DNA of 64,000 nucleotides. It comes from FEN-1139 sp964396375 (GTDB lineage Bacteria > Myxococcota_A > Polyangia > Polyangiales > Polyangiaceae). How positions within the stretch are numbered: position 1 is the first letter of the stretch; every line of letters begins with the position of its first letter. Under the pieces are notes generated by a model. That model had not been told where the DNA came from and did no database searches. It worked only from the letters and a program-made list of their open reading frames with translations. Positions 8,454 through 17,789 of the stretch are shown in pieces. The translations under genes were made by a program, and so were the position numbers. Location of the stretch: the NCBI GenBank assembly GCA_964396375.1, contig CAYNEY010000003.1, forward strand, positions 1-64,000, written 5' to 3'.

Positions 8454-9964
8454 TCTGTGGGTGTGGGGCTCAAGACGACATAGCTCGTTGCACCATTGCG
8501 GAGCACCAGAGCCGCGAGCTTGCCTTTTGCCTTCTTCCAGATTCGGTCGAAGTCCTCTCCGGAATTGACGGGCTGTTTCCCCAATTCGACGATCACGTCG
8601 CCCCTCCGGAGTCCCGCCTCCGCGGCTGGTGTTTGAGGGAGTACCTGCAACACCACCACACCGCTCGCGATCTCAGTCGGGACGTTGAGACGCCGGCGCA
8701 TGTCGGGCGAGAGCGGTCCGAGCCTTACTCCGAGAGGTGAGTTCTGTTCGCTTGCCTGCGAGGGGATCTTCTCTTCGGCTTCGTCGCTCATCTGCTCAGG
8801 CATGGGTTCGAGATCGACCTTTTGAGTGACGGTTTGGTTGGCGCGCTGGAGGGTCAACGAGACGCTCCGATTCGCCCCCGAGAGCGCAATGGTATTGCGC
8901 AACTCTCCCACGGTTTGGACCGGTTTCCCGTCCACGGCCACAATGACATCGTTGCGCCGCAATCCGGCCTTCTCGGCAGGTGAGCCGCGAGTGACGTCCG
9001 AGACCACCACGCCCGTGCTGGTTGGAACTTCGAGAGCTGCCGCGAGATCTTCCGTCATGTTCTGGATCGCGACCCCCAGCCACCCGCGCACCACCTTGCC
9101 TCCCGTTAGCAGGCTGTCGACGATGGGGCGCGCCATTTTGGTCGGAATCGCGAAGCCGATCCCCATGTTACCGCCGGAACGCGACAGTATTGCGGTGTTG
9201 ATACCGACGAGGTTGCCTTCCATGTCCACCAAGGCGCCACCCGAGTTGCCAGGGTTGATGGCAGCGTCGGTCTGGATGAAGTCTTCGTAGTCGACGATAC
9301 CGAGATCGCTGCGGCCGAGGGCGGAGACGATCCCCATGGTTACGGTTTGTCCGACTCCGAAGGGATTGCCGATGGCCAAGACCACATCACCAAGTCGAAG
9401 CCGTTCCGAGTCGCCGAGTGGCATGGGCCGGAGGTGCTTGTTCAGGTCTTTGACCCGCAGGACTGCCAAATCGGTCTTGGGATCGGTTCCCACCAGCTCA
9501 GCGATGAACTCACGACGGTCTAGTGTGGCCACCTTGATTTCGTCCGCTCCATCGACCACGTGGTTGTTGGTGACGATGACGCCATCTCCGACCACAACCC
9601 CGGATCCAAGCCCTTGTTCCCGCCGTTTGGTCTCAGGTGCGCCACCCCGCGGTCCGAAGAAGAATTGAAAGAACGGATCATCGGTGGGAAATCCTGCCCT
9701 TGCCTTTGACACCTTGGTCGATGAAACGCTCACGATGCTTGGAAGCACCTTTTCGACCACGTCGCTGATGGTGGCGTTACCGCCCCCGGCACGGCTGAGA
9801 GCCGGGCTAGGCAAAGGCAGAATGGGGGACGGGCGTGGGGCCATCCCCAGTGCAGGAGTCTGTGGTTGTCGAGCTTCGCCGGTAGCGGTTGGGGTCTTTT
9901 GGCACCCGAGCAAGAGACCGAGGACGAGGAGCGATGCGAAACGCAGGCCGTGACGTTGAGCCAT
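8450..9964 (-). CDS. HtrA/DegQ-family serine protease, predicted lipoprotein
   Basis: This is an envelope quality-control protease of 504 residues. The chosen ATG at 9964 places a lipoprotein signal at the N-terminus with lipobox LLLGC (Cys21), so the enzyme is probably membrane-tethered rather than soluble. A Pro-rich linker follows, then a trypsin-like domain with triad His135 (TNNHVV), Asp165 (KTDLAVL) and Ser241 (GNSGGAL). Two PDZ domains follow, at about 290-370 and 410-495. The start codon overlaps the stop of the upstream Ser/Thr kinase gene as TAATG, indicating translational coupling. Lipidated HtrA proteins are less common than soluble ones, and the tether may restrict action to the inner or outer membrane surface. 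Confidence 0.92.
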   Translation of the reverse strand: MAQRHGLRFASLLVLGLLLGCQKTPTATGEARQPQTPALGMAPRPSPILPLPSPALSRAGGGNATISDVVEKVLPSIVSVSSTKVSKARAGFPTDDPFFQFFFGPRGGAPETKRREQGLGSGVVVGDGVIVTNNHVVDGADEIKVATLDRREFIAELVGTDPKTDLAVLRVKDLNKHLRPMPLGDSERLRLGDVVLAIGNPFGVGQTVTMGIVSALGRSDLGIVDYEDFIQTDAAINPGNSGGALVDMEGNLVGINTAILSRSGGNMGIGFAIPTKMARPIVDSLLTGGKVVRGWLGVAIQNMTEDLAAALEVPTSTGVVVSDVTRGSPAEKAGLRRNDVIVAVDGKPVQTVGELRNTIALSGANRSVSLTLQRANQTVTQKVDLEPMPEQMSDEAEEKIPSQASEQNSPLGVRLGPLSPDMRRRLNVPTEIASGVVVLQVLPQTPAAEAGLRRGDVIVELGKQPVNSGEDFDRIWKKAKGKLAALVLRNGATSYVVLSPTPTD

Positions 9965-11163
9965 TACGGCCCCGGAACAAACACTCCACCCTCTACATTC
10001 CCAAGCTCGGCACGAGGTTGGGAAGCGACTGGCGGACCCACGGGGGCCGGTGGCGGTGTGGTTGCTCGGCGCCGCACCAAGGCGAACTCGGGCTCCGAGT
10101 CGTCGAGCCAGGACGACAGCACCGCGTCCGGGCACAGGGCACGATACCGCCGAACGAGCAGGCTCGTGTACCTTCGTCCTTGGGGGCTGACCGGCAAGTA
10201 GTGGTCCGGCACCACGCGGAGAGGTGGATTGGGGGGACCGGCAAGGGTGTTGAAGCCGAGGATGCTCTCCAGCTCGGCGAGCATCAGGGCCACACTGGGC
10301 GTGCGGTTCTCAGGGTGTTTGCGGGTGGCGCGCCGTATCAGGCCCACAATGCGAGGATCGACATGGGCAACCGCACTCGAAAGAGGAGGAACCTCCGAGA
10401 ATACCTGGTGGCAGAGCAGGTTCGTCCCCTCGGCACCCTCAAAGGGAAGATGACCGGAAAACATGCGAAACAGAACGATTCCAAAGGCGTACACGTCTGT
10501 GCGGGGATCCACCGGTTCGGCCATCACCTGTTCCGGAGCCATGTAGGCCGCTGTACCGACCACGAGTTCTGGTTCGAGGGCCGACGCCGCTTCAGGCAGC
10601 TGGGCCATCCCGAAATCGATGATCTTGACCCCATAGGGCGCCCCCTTCGGACCCAGTAGAAAGAGGTTGTCCGGCTTGACGTCGCGATGAACCAACCCGC
10701 TTCTGTGGACCGCCAGCAGGGCCACCGCCACTTGGCGGGCGATCAGCAGCGCCAGATCGGTCTCTGGAACGGGGATCCGGTCCAGGAGCTCACCGAGGGT
10801 CTCGCCAGTCAGCGCCTCCATCACCAGATAGGCATCGCCCCGAGGAGGTACCGAGTGCCTGAGGAGTCGCACCACCGAAGGGTGCTCCAGACGCTCGAGC
10901 GCGTCGGCCTCGACCGCGAAACGGCGGAGAAGATGCTCCGAAGTGGTCTGGCCCGGTGACATCTGCTTCACAACCACCGGTTCGCTCTCGGGGAGCGCCT
11001 CGTCCGTGCACAGATACACCTTCGATGTCGCACCCTCACCAACCAGGCCGTGCACCCTATAACGGGCGTCAATCAGGCTGTCCGCGAGGGGCGTCGGCGA
11101 GAGGGGGAAGTCATGGGCAGGAGCGATCGTGGTCAAGGTAGACCCGACAGGGACCCTGCTCAT
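9964..11163 (-). CDS. Eukaryotic-like Ser/Thr protein kinase
   Basis: This is a cytoplasmic Hanks-type kinase of about 399 residues. The catalytic domain begins with RYRVHGLVGEGATSKVY (Gly loop), has the Lys of VVVKQM, the catalytic loop LVHRDVKPDN, DFG in IIDFGMAQ and the activation-segment end MAPEQ. All key residues are present, so it should be active. About 130 C-terminal residues are Pro/Arg-rich without a recognised domain, and no transmembrane helix is apparent. The start is uncertain: ATG at 11163, 11184 or 11193 are all in frame and none has a strong ribosome-binding site. It follows the MrfA-like helicase on the same strand after 86 bases and is coupled by TAATG to the HtrA gene. 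Confidence 0.88.
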   Translation of the reverse strand: MSRVPVGSTLTTIAPAHDFPLSPTPLADSLIDARYRVHGLVGEGATSKVYLCTDEALPESEPVVVKQMSPGQTTSEHLLRRFAVEADALERLEHPSVVRLLRHSVPPRGDAYLVMEALTGETLGELLDRIPVPETDLALLIARQVAVALLAVHRSGLVHRDVKPDNLFLLGPKGAPYGVKIIDFGMAQLPEAASALEPELVVGTAAYMAPEQVMAEPVDPRTDVYAFGIVLFRMFSGHLPFEGAEGTNLLCHQVFSEVPPLSSAVAHVDPRIVGLIRRATRKHPENRTPSVALMLAELESILGFNTLAGPPNPPLRVVPDHYLPVSPQGRRYTSLLVRRYRALCPDAVLSSWLDDSEPEFALVRRRATTPPPAPVGPPVASQPRAELGNVEGGVFVPGP

Positions 11164-11249
11164 ACCACGAAAACGCCAGTTCATCCAAAGCATTGGCGAC
11201 TCTGGGTTCTGCGCGAGGAGGGGAAAAGGACACCTTGGGTGCGGCCTCG

Positions 11250-13634
11250 TCAAGCTGGTAGAATCGCTGCGATGAGGGCGAGGCTGGTCGCTCGCGCCTC
11301 CGAGGTCGGGTCGACGGGTCCGATGCACGCAGGACAACCGGTTTGACAGGGACAGCGGCGGATCAAGGTGCGTGCTCGCTCGAGTAGCAAGCTGGCCGAC
11401 TCGAACATCTTCGGTGCGAGGCCGACACCGCCGGCGACCGCGTCGAAGAGAAACAGGGTGGGATCGAAGGTGCCGGTGCGTCGCGCGAAGGGGTCACGAG
11501 CGGCGGGGAGACCCTCGTGTGAGCCGTCTCCGAGGCACTGGTTGATGTCCCTTGGATCGCACATCAAAGTCAGTGTGGCCACCGCCTCGAGCGCGCTCAG
11601 AAGACCACGCAATCCGGCGATCACCCGTGCCCGATCGAGATCCAGCACCGCGAGGGTGGTTTCCGGTACGGTGAGGGTAAAAGCAGTGGTGTGCTTCTCG
11701 ATCTGGGGAAGGTTCACCTCACCGTAGCCGGCGTTCTCGTGAGTGAAGAACTTGATCTTCTTGTAACCAGTTACCTTCTCCAGCACCTTCACTTCACCGA
11801 GTCCCAGACGTGCTCCACCCAAGTCACGGCTGCGCTCGAGTTCGATCAGCGAGACTGTGCGGTAGGTGAGGGCCGTGGTGAAATAGTCGGGGACCACCTT
11901 TTTGACGTAAGCCTTGTGGTTGTCGTAGTCGAGACGCTCTACTTGGTACTGCTCGGCGTCGTGCTGATAGATCGCTTGCTCGTGGAGCATGGTGTGTGCT
12001 GCACGAAAATCGAGCTCGGCGAGGGTCGTTTTGGTGTCAAGATCGATGATGACGAAGTTGTCATACGACAGGTTGCGGAGGCTTATCTGGTTGGCGGGGA
12101 AAGCCTCACCAGTCCAGTAAAAACGCCCCTCCGCTTTCTTGGTCAGCCCGTGGGAGCCCAAGAACTCGAGGGCAGCGCGGGTCTCCTCCAGATCGACGCC
12201 AAGATAGGGTTCACCCTGCGGTGGCTGGGGCGTGGCGGGTCGGTCGCCCCGTGACGAGAGCTCGAAGGGAGCCTCGAACAGCGCGCATTTCAGGTGCTGA
12301 ATGAGGATCTCCAGGTTACCGGGATCGATCCGTGCACTTTCGGCGTCCTGGCTGAGTAGGGTCTCGGGTGCCCGCGCCAAGTACTGGTCTATGGCTTCAG
12401 AGTTGCAAACCAGCACCGCCAGGCTGAGTTGCCCGCGGCGGCCGGCCCGACCAAAGCGCTGCCAGGTGGCGGCGATGCTCCCTGGATAGCCGGCGAGTAC
12501 CACCGCCGATAGATCTCCGATGTCAATCCCGAGTTCGAGGGCGTTGGTTGCCACCACGCCGAGGATCCTCCCCTCGCGAAGATCGCGCTCGATCCGCCGA
12601 CGGGTCTCCGGGAGGTAGCCGCCACGGTACCCGACGATGCTCTCGGGCCCTGCCACGTCCCCCGCCTTCTCCCTCAGATACTTCAGCATGACCTCCACCG
12701 AGTTGCGAGAGGGGCCAAAAATGATGGTGGGTACCCGTGCTCGGATCAGTTCAGCGCTGATCTCCACGGCGTGCTTGAGGCAGCTGCCGCGGATCTGCAA
12801 CTCTCGATTGACGATGGGCGGATTGTAGACGAGCAGCCGTCTGGCCGTGCGGGGGGCTCCACTGTGGTCGACCAACGCGATCTCACTTGGTGCCACGCCC
12901 AGCAGTCGTGCCGCGTGCTCGAGTGGATTGCCGATGGTAGCCGTTGCGCACAGAAAGCGTGGGGATTTGCCATGAAAGCGCGCGATGCGCACCAGCCGGT
13001 GGAGCACATGTGCCATATGCGAGCCGAACACTCCGCGGTAGGTGTGGAGTTCGTCGAGCACCACGTAGGACAGGCCTTGCAGGAAGCTGGCCCAACGGGG
13101 ATGGTTGGGCAGGATCCCGCTGTGGAGCATGTCCGGGTTGGACAGCACGATCCGTGCTCGGTCGCGTGCTGCACGCCGCGCGTCACCGGGGGTGTCGCCG
13201 TCGTACACGCTGGCGCTCAGGCAGAGCCCTGCTCGGTCGATCAGCTCGAGCAGAGCGCTCTCCTGATCCCGGCACAGGGCTTTGGTGGGGTAGAGATAGA
13301 GTGCCGTTGCGCTCGGATCGCTGGTCAATGCGGTCAGCACCGGGAGGTGAAAGGCCAAGGATTTGCCGCTCGAGGTGGGGGTGGCGATCAGCACATGGCG
13401 CTGCGCGGCCTCTTCGATGGCCATCACCTGGTGCGAGTAAAGCCCCGCGATCCCCGAGCGGCGCAGACTTTCGACCACAGGTTCGGGCACGGAAGAGGGA
13501 AACGACCCAACTTCGGACGGAACGGGGGGCAACTCCCGGTTCTCAGCCAGACAATCCTTGAAACGACCCGTTCTTTCCCACTCGGCCAGCAGTGCAGGAA
13601 GGCCGATCGGCCGCGCAAATGGGGACAGCTCCAT
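11250..13634 (-). CDS. mrfA: DEAD/DEAH helicase with DUF1998-type Cys cluster (MrfA/YprA-like)
   Basis: This is a superfamily 2 helicase of 794 residues. Walker A is TPTSSGKSLAFH and motif II is DELHTYRGVFG. The second RecA domain ends with the motif VI region FGRAGRRGQ. The C-terminal part carries the four-Cys signature CPCQTGCPACIGP of DUF1998 proteins, a zinc-binding element. Bacillus subtilis MrfA (YprA) has the same layout and acts with the exonuclease MrfB in repair of mitomycin C lesions. A MrfB-like exonuclease is encoded in this window at 18860-20137, which supports the same role here. The ATG at 13634 is 69 bases from the divergent lspA start, so the two genes probably share a promoter region. 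Confidence 0.88.
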   Translation of the reverse strand: MELSPFARPIGLPALLAEWERTGRFKDCLAENRELPPVPSEVGSFPSSVPEPVVESLRRSGIAGLYSHQVMAIEEAAQRHVLIATPTSSGKSLAFHLPVLTALTSDPSATALYLYPTKALCRDQESALLELIDRAGLCLSASVYDGDTPGDARRAARDRARIVLSNPDMLHSGILPNHPRWASFLQGLSYVVLDELHTYRGVFGSHMAHVLHRLVRIARFHGKSPRFLCATATIGNPLEHAARLLGVAPSEIALVDHSGAPRTARRLLVYNPPIVNRELQIRGSCLKHAVEISAELIRARVPTIIFGPSRNSVEVMLKYLREKAGDVAGPESIVGYRGGYLPETRRRIERDLREGRILGVVATNALELGIDIGDLSAVVLAGYPGSIAATWQRFGRAGRRGQLSLAVLVCNSEAIDQYLARAPETLLSQDAESARIDPGNLEILIQHLKCALFEAPFELSSRGDRPATPQPPQGEPYLGVDLEETRAALEFLGSHGLTKKAEGRFYWTGEAFPANQISLRNLSYDNFVIIDLDTKTTLAELDFRAAHTMLHEQAIYQHDAEQYQVERLDYDNHKAYVKKVVPDYFTTALTYRTVSLIELERSRDLGGARLGLGEVKVLEKVTGYKKIKFFTHENAGYGEVNLPQIEKHTTAFTLTVPETTLAVLDLDRARVIAGLRGLLSALEAVATLTLMCDPRDINQCLGDGSHEGLPAARDPFARRTGTFDPTLFLFDAVAGGVGLAPKMFESASLLLERARTLIRRCPCQTGCPACIGPVDPTSEARATSLALIAAILPA

Positions 13635-13703
13635 GCTGGGTAGCTAAACAGATGTGCGGTGGTCTGGCAACCGACGGACAGCTGTCGTAGGAAGTCCCCA
13701 TTC

Positions 13704-14375
13704 ATGACCACCGAGCCCACTCCGCCCACCGAGCCTAGCCGAGCCTCCGAGCCTCCGACGGGCCCTGCGCCGCAGCGTCCCCGGTTTCAGAGCTTCGCGG
13801 TTGTCGCAGGGATTGTCCTTCTGCTCGATATTGGCACCAAGATCTGGGCCCACGCCTCGCTGACCGAACGCACCAGTCGTGGTGGTGGTTTGGAACTCAT
13901 CCCCGAGCACCTCGCGTTGGTGCTTGCATACAATCAGGGCGGTGCGTTTGGTTTCTTGCACGACGCGCCGGAACTGGTGCGTCGTCCCTTCTTCATCGTT
14001 GTCAGCCTGGTTGCGATCGGGTTCATTGTGTCGTTGTACCGCAAGGTCCATCCCAACCAATGGGCGCTGATCTGGGGTTTGCCGCTGGTCTTGGGCGGCG
14101 CGCTCGGCAATTTCGTCGATCGAATCACTCGAGAGGGTGTGGTCGACTTCATCGACTTCCGGGCAGACTTTCTGCTGTCGATGAACCAGCTGATTGCCAG
14201 GGTCTTCCCCGGCTGGACAGTGACCGACCACTGGCCGACCTTCAACGTAGCGGACATCGCTATCTGTATCGGGGTGGGTCTGATGGCGCTGGATGTGCTC
14301 TTCACCAAGAAACCGAAGGGTGCCGTTCAAACCCCATCGGGTCTCTCGCCGACCGGTTCCGAGCCCTCTACATAA
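13704..14375 (+). CDS. lspA: Lipoprotein signal peptidase (signal peptidase II)
   Basis: This inner-membrane aspartic protease removes signal peptides from prolipoproteins after lipidation. It has 223 residues, longer than the usual 160-170 because of a Pro-rich cytoplasmic N-terminal extension of about 35 residues and insertions near the active site. The two catalytic aspartates are recognisable in NFVDRIT and FNVADIA. AYNQGGAFGFL is the conserved NxGAAFG-like motif. Four hydrophobic helices are visible. The start at 13704 has TAGGAAG 9 bases upstream. The gene lies 17 bases before lgt, the preceding step of the same pathway. Confidence 0.93.
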   Translation: MTTEPTPPTEPSRASEPPTGPAPQRPRFQSFAVVAGIVLLLDIGTKIWAHASLTERTSRGGGLELIPEHLALVLAYNQGGAFGFLHDAPELVRRPFFIVVSLVAIGFIVSLYRKVHPNQWALIWGLPLVLGGALGNFVDRITREGVVDFIDFRADFLLSMNQLIARVFPGWTVTDHWPTFNVADIAICIGVGLMALDVLFTKKPKGAVQTPSGLSPTGSEPST

Positions 14376-14392
14376 GCTTGGTGTGATCTGCG

Positions 14393-15340
14393 ATGTTCCC
14401 GAGACTCTTCACCCTGTTCGATGTGGCATTCCCGAGCTACTTCGTGCTGCTGGTCACTGGTTTCGTGCTGGCGACTGCGGTAGGGGTTCTCTGGGCCAAG
14501 AGAGTTGGCCACGATCCGGACGTGGTGGTGGATCTCGGGATCGGCATGCTGATCTTCGGGGTCATTGGGGCCCGGCTTGGACATGTTCTTTTCGACGGGA
14601 TGCTCGAAGACTACGTCCACCTCTGCACCGACATCGACAAGGTGGCCTGGAAGATCACCCGCGGTGAGTGCCTGCGGATCGTGGAGGGTGACTTCTTGTG
14701 TGAGGGTGGCCCGGTTGGGCGGTGGGACGAGTTGTCCAAGGTATGCCGGCCACTCGAGACCGATTGTTGGGCTTGGTTGCGCTTCTGGAACGGGGGACTC
14801 ACCTACTACGGAGGGTTTCTCGGCGCAGTTGGCGCTGCGTTCGTGCAGCTGCGCCGAGACCGTTTTCCCTTCTTCCGTGCGGCGGACATGGCGGCGATGG
14901 TGATTCCACTCGGACTCGCCCTCGGCCGGCTGGGCTGCGTACTCGGCGGCTGCTGCTTCGGGCGTCCCAGCACCGGCTTTTTCTCGATGAGCTTCCCGAG
15001 CCGAAGCCCGGCCTCGGAGAAGCAGTGGCAACTTGGGCTCTTGCCGAGTCCAAACCAAGAGAGCCTTCCGGTGTTTCCCACCCAGCTCGCGGAATCCCTG
15101 GCAGCGCTTGGAATCGCAGGAATTCTGATCTTCGTGGGCCATCCAAGGAAACGCTACGACGGGCAACTGTTCCTTGGCTTCGTCGTGCTGTACGCGGTCG
15201 CGCGTTTCGTGCTCGAGTTCTTTCGCGCCGATGATCGGGGCACCTTCCTCGGTATGTCGACGTCCCAGGGCCTTGGCCTGGCGCTGATCGCGGGCGCACT
15301 CGTTGCCAATGCGCGGTTGCGCCGCGCGAAGGAGGCATAG
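14393..15340 (+). CDS. lgt: Prolipoprotein diacylglyceryl transferase
   Basis: This inner-membrane enzyme transfers diacylglycerol from phosphatidylglycerol to the lipobox cysteine, the first step of lipoprotein maturation. The product has 315 residues with about seven hydrophobic helices. The family signature is GLALGRLGCVLGGCCFG, including the essential Arg. The end of the protein has YAVARFVLEFFRADDRG. A Cys-containing insertion of about 45 residues (residues 75-125) separates the second and third helices and is not usual in enterobacterial Lgt. The gene is the second of a run with lspA, a lipoprotein and folD. Confidence 0.93.
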   Translation: MFPRLFTLFDVAFPSYFVLLVTGFVLATAVGVLWAKRVGHDPDVVVDLGIGMLIFGVIGARLGHVLFDGMLEDYVHLCTDIDKVAWKITRGECLRIVEGDFLCEGGPVGRWDELSKVCRPLETDCWAWLRFWNGGLTYYGGFLGAVGAAFVQLRRDRFPFFRAADMAAMVIPLGLALGRLGCVLGGCCFGRPSTGFFSMSFPSRSPASEKQWQLGLLPSPNQESLPVFPTQLAESLAALGIAGILIFVGHPRKRYDGQLFLGFVVLYAVARFVLEFFRADDRGTFLGMSTSQGLGLALIAGALVANARLRRAKEA

Positions 15341-15344
15341 GCAG

Positions 15345-16148
15345 ATGGACCGGTTGAGGGTGGCGATGGTGTGGGTGGGGCTCGTTCTTGGCTGTGGTGA
15401 GAACGAGACTCGACCAAAAGCCTATGACTGTGGCGCCGATGGCTGTGCAACGAACCTGCCTGGGGTGGGTGCAGAAGGTACCGCGGGAGCTGGTGACGGC
15501 GGGAGCGCAGGGGTGACAACCGATGTCGACGAACCGGTTAGAGTCGAAACACGTCGGGTCGCCCCCCCCGGTTTCTCGATCGAGGAGGGAGAGTTGGTCT
15601 CTGGTCGGGTCGACTACACATTCCTTGGTGTGGATTGGGAGTGGACGACGCTGAGCGGCTCTGCCGAGGCCGAGCTCTCCTCTGTGGCGCGGACCTCCGA
15701 GGCCTGGCTGTCTGCGACACCGGAAGCTGCAGATCTGTACCCTGGCGTGGTGCTCGCGAATCTGTCGGCACTCTCGGTTGAGCGGGTGGCAGTCGCATCG
15801 AGGAGCGAGCTCGCGACGATCGCGTTAGGGCTCTCGATGCCGGTAGTGTTGGACGAGGGCGCCGCACAGCTCGTGCTCCGCTGCGTGAACGCCAGTCAGA
15901 CGCCGGTGGCGGGGGTATCGGTGAGTGTAGGAGGCGCTGAGGCTGAGGCCTACGATTCGCTTGGCAGCTTCTCGGACGACCAAGGCGCAACCGGGCCGGA
16001 CGGGGTGTATCTGGCGTTCAACGTGCCCGCGTTGAGCGTACCCGGTGGCCTCTTGTCGGTGCGTCTGTCCGGCCGCGGCGAAGCCCAGCTCAACCTGGCG
16101 TTTCGTTCTGGTGCGGTGACGGTGGCGCAGGTCTTGATCGAAGAGTGA
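15345..16148 (+). CDS. Predicted lipoprotein of unknown function
   Basis: This 267-residue protein has a short signal peptide ending in lipobox VGLVLGC. An N-terminal Gly/Ala-rich tether contains Cys residues (about 25-65). Beta-rich sequence follows, and the C-terminal part (residues about 185-265) looks like an immunoglobulin-type or carboxypeptidase-regulatory-like fold (TPVAGVSVSVGG, LLSVRLSGRG). No family is recognised with certainty. The ATG at 15345 has GGAGG 9 bases upstream, which overlaps the end of lgt. The gene lies only 4 bases after the lgt stop and is surely cotranscribed, so a substrate of Lgt/LspA is encoded directly behind the enzymes. Confidence 0.75.
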   Translation: MDRLRVAMVWVGLVLGCGENETRPKAYDCGADGCATNLPGVGAEGTAGAGDGGSAGVTTDVDEPVRVETRRVAPPGFSIEEGELVSGRVDYTFLGVDWEWTTLSGSAEAELSSVARTSEAWLSATPEAADLYPGVVLANLSALSVERVAVASRSELATIALGLSMPVVLDEGAAQLVLRCVNASQTPVAGVSVSVGGAEAEAYDSLGSFSDDQGATGPDGVYLAFNVPALSVPGGLLSVRLSGRGEAQLNLAFRSGAVTVAQVLIEE

Positions 16149-16188
16149 CTGGCCGACGGCTCCGAGTTCTGGTAACCGGTCCGACACC

Positions 16189-17052
16189 ATGACTGCCCGC
16201 ATCCTCGACGGAAAGGCCCTCTCCGAGTCCATCAGGCACGAACTTGCAGACAAGGTGGCGGCGTTTCGACGCAACCATGGGCGGACCCCAGGCTTGCACG
16301 TGGTTCTGTGCGGTGAGGATTCCGCATCTTCCGTTTATGTGCGAAATAAGGAGAAGGCGGCGCTCGAGGTGGGGTTGGCGGGGGTGGTCCACCGCTTTCC
16401 TACCGATGTGGCGGAAACCACGCTGCTCGGTTTGATCGAAGAGCTGAACCATTCGGCAGAGGTGGACGGGATTCTGGTGCAGCTCCCGCTTCCAGGTGGG
16501 CTCCGCTCGCAGCTGGTGCTGGAGCGGATTGCCCCTGAGAAGGACGTAGATGGATTTCACCCCAGCAATGTCGGTGCGTTGTGGTCGGGTCTCGCTGGCT
16601 TGGTACCCTGCACTCCACGTGGCTGTCTCCGCTTGCTCGACGAGGCCAAGGCCGAGCTTGCCGGTGCGCGGGCCTTGGTGGTTGGACGGAGCAATATCGT
16701 AGGCAAGCCGGTGGCAGCGCTGCTTCTTTCGCGCCACGCGACCGTGACCCTCGCGCACTCACGAACCGCCGATCTGCCAGACCGTTGCCGGGAAGCGGAC
16801 GTGCTAGTGGCGGCGATCGGTCGTGCCAAAATGATCCCAGGGAGCTGGCTCAAGCCAGGGGCAGTGGTGATCGACGTCGGCATGAATAGGGATGAAAACG
16901 GACGACTCTGCGGGGATGTCGACACCGCGAGTGCGAAGGCAGTTGCGAGTGCAATAACGCCGGTGCCTGGTGGCGTAGGGCCGATGACGATCGCGATGCT
17001 GCTCGATAACACGCTGCTCGCAGCCGAAATGCGGGTGCGCAACGGCTCGTGA
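16189..17052 (+). CDS. folD: Bifunctional methylenetetrahydrofolate dehydrogenase/cyclohydrolase
   Basis: This cytosolic enzyme of one-carbon metabolism converts 5,10-methylene-THF to 5,10-methenyl-THF with NADP and then hydrolyses it to 10-formyl-THF. The 287-residue product is of standard length. It opens with ILDGKALSES, contains the family Lys region YVRNKEKAA, the signature ILVQLPLPGG, the nucleotide-binding GRSNIVGKPVA and the C-terminal PGGVGPMTIAMLLDNT. It follows the lipoprotein gene after 40 bases on the same strand, and its 3' end faces convergent coaE. Confidence 0.96.
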   Translation: MTARILDGKALSESIRHELADKVAAFRRNHGRTPGLHVVLCGEDSASSVYVRNKEKAALEVGLAGVVHRFPTDVAETTLLGLIEELNHSAEVDGILVQLPLPGGLRSQLVLERIAPEKDVDGFHPSNVGALWSGLAGLVPCTPRGCLRLLDEAKAELAGARALVVGRSNIVGKPVAALLLSRHATVTLAHSRTADLPDRCREADVLVAAIGRAKMIPGSWLKPGAVVIDVGMNRDENGRLCGDVDTASAKAVASAITPVPGGVGPMTIAMLLDNTLLAAEMRVRNGS

Positions 17053-17075
17053 TGGGGATTCCCGGGTCGGCCGTG

Positions 17076-17726
17076 TCAGGCGGCGTCTTCCGGCGGCCGT
17101 GGGTACCGGCTCGGATCTACCCCAAACTTCTGCAGGATCGCGTCGAGCACCCGGTCCGCGCGCTGGATGGTGTCCTCGAGTTCCGCAGCATTCTCGATCA
17201 CGTAGTCGGCCGCGGCCACCTTGTCCGAGGTGGACGCCTGGGCGCTCATGCGCTGCAAAATCTGCTGTGTGTCGCCGTCATCGCGGTGGAGCGCTCGGAC
17301 CACCTGCACGTCTTCTGGTGCTGTGACCACCACCAAAGGTCGGAATTGCTCTGCGCGCCCGGTCTCGACCAAGAGCGCGGCCTCGTAACAGGCGAGTGGT
17401 TCTTCGCGGAGCTCCAGACGACGGATCTCGACCTCCAGCGCGGCCTCGACCCGCGGATGAACGAGCGCTTCGAGTCGCTGCCGGACATCGCGGTCGGCGA
17501 AGACCAGGCGGGCCAGCTTGGCGCGATCGATAGACAGATCTTCATGCAGGATCTGGTCACCAAACTCAGCGAGCAGCGCCCGGTAGCCGTCGCTTTGAGG
17601 AGCAACAACTGTGCGCGCGAGCAGATCAGCGTCGATGACCGGGAGCTTGCGCGCACGGAAGCGCGCTGCCACGGTGCTTTTGCCGGCACCGATCCCTCCG
17701 GTCAATCCAAAGATCTTACACGTCAC
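17076..17726 (-). CDS. coaE: Dephospho-CoA kinase
   Basis: This is the last step of coenzyme A synthesis, ATP-dependent phosphorylation of the 3'-hydroxyl of dephospho-CoA. The 216-residue product has the P-loop GLTGGIGAGKST at its N-terminus, the DADLLAR substrate segment, LVHPRVEAALE and the lid region. A GTG start at 17726 gives the expected N-terminus. The gene converges on folD and is divergent from the exported protein starting near 17790. A long open frame on the opposite strand across the gene is a shadow. Confidence 0.95.
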   Translation of the reverse strand: MTCKIFGLTGGIGAGKSTVAARFRARKLPVIDADLLARTVVAPQSDGYRALLAEFGDQILHEDLSIDRAKLARLVFADRDVRQRLEALVHPRVEAALEVEIRRLELREEPLACYEAALLVETGRAEQFRPLVVVTAPEDVQVVRALHRDDGDTQQILQRMSAQASTSDKVAAADYVIENAAELEDTIQRADRVLDAILQKFGVDPSRYPRPPEDAA

Positions 17727-17789
17727 GGGTGGAAGCTAGCCCGACTAAGGGGCAGGAGGGGAGCACAAAGCGCAGCGTGCCTTGCCCTA

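Noticed and set aside
12771..13643. 290-codon open frame antisense to the helicase
   Set aside because: Shadow of the helicase reading frame, without recognisable sequence.
17049..17789. Upstream extension of the propeller-like gene across coaE
   Set aside because: coaE on the opposite strand is unambiguous; the extension is its antisense translation.
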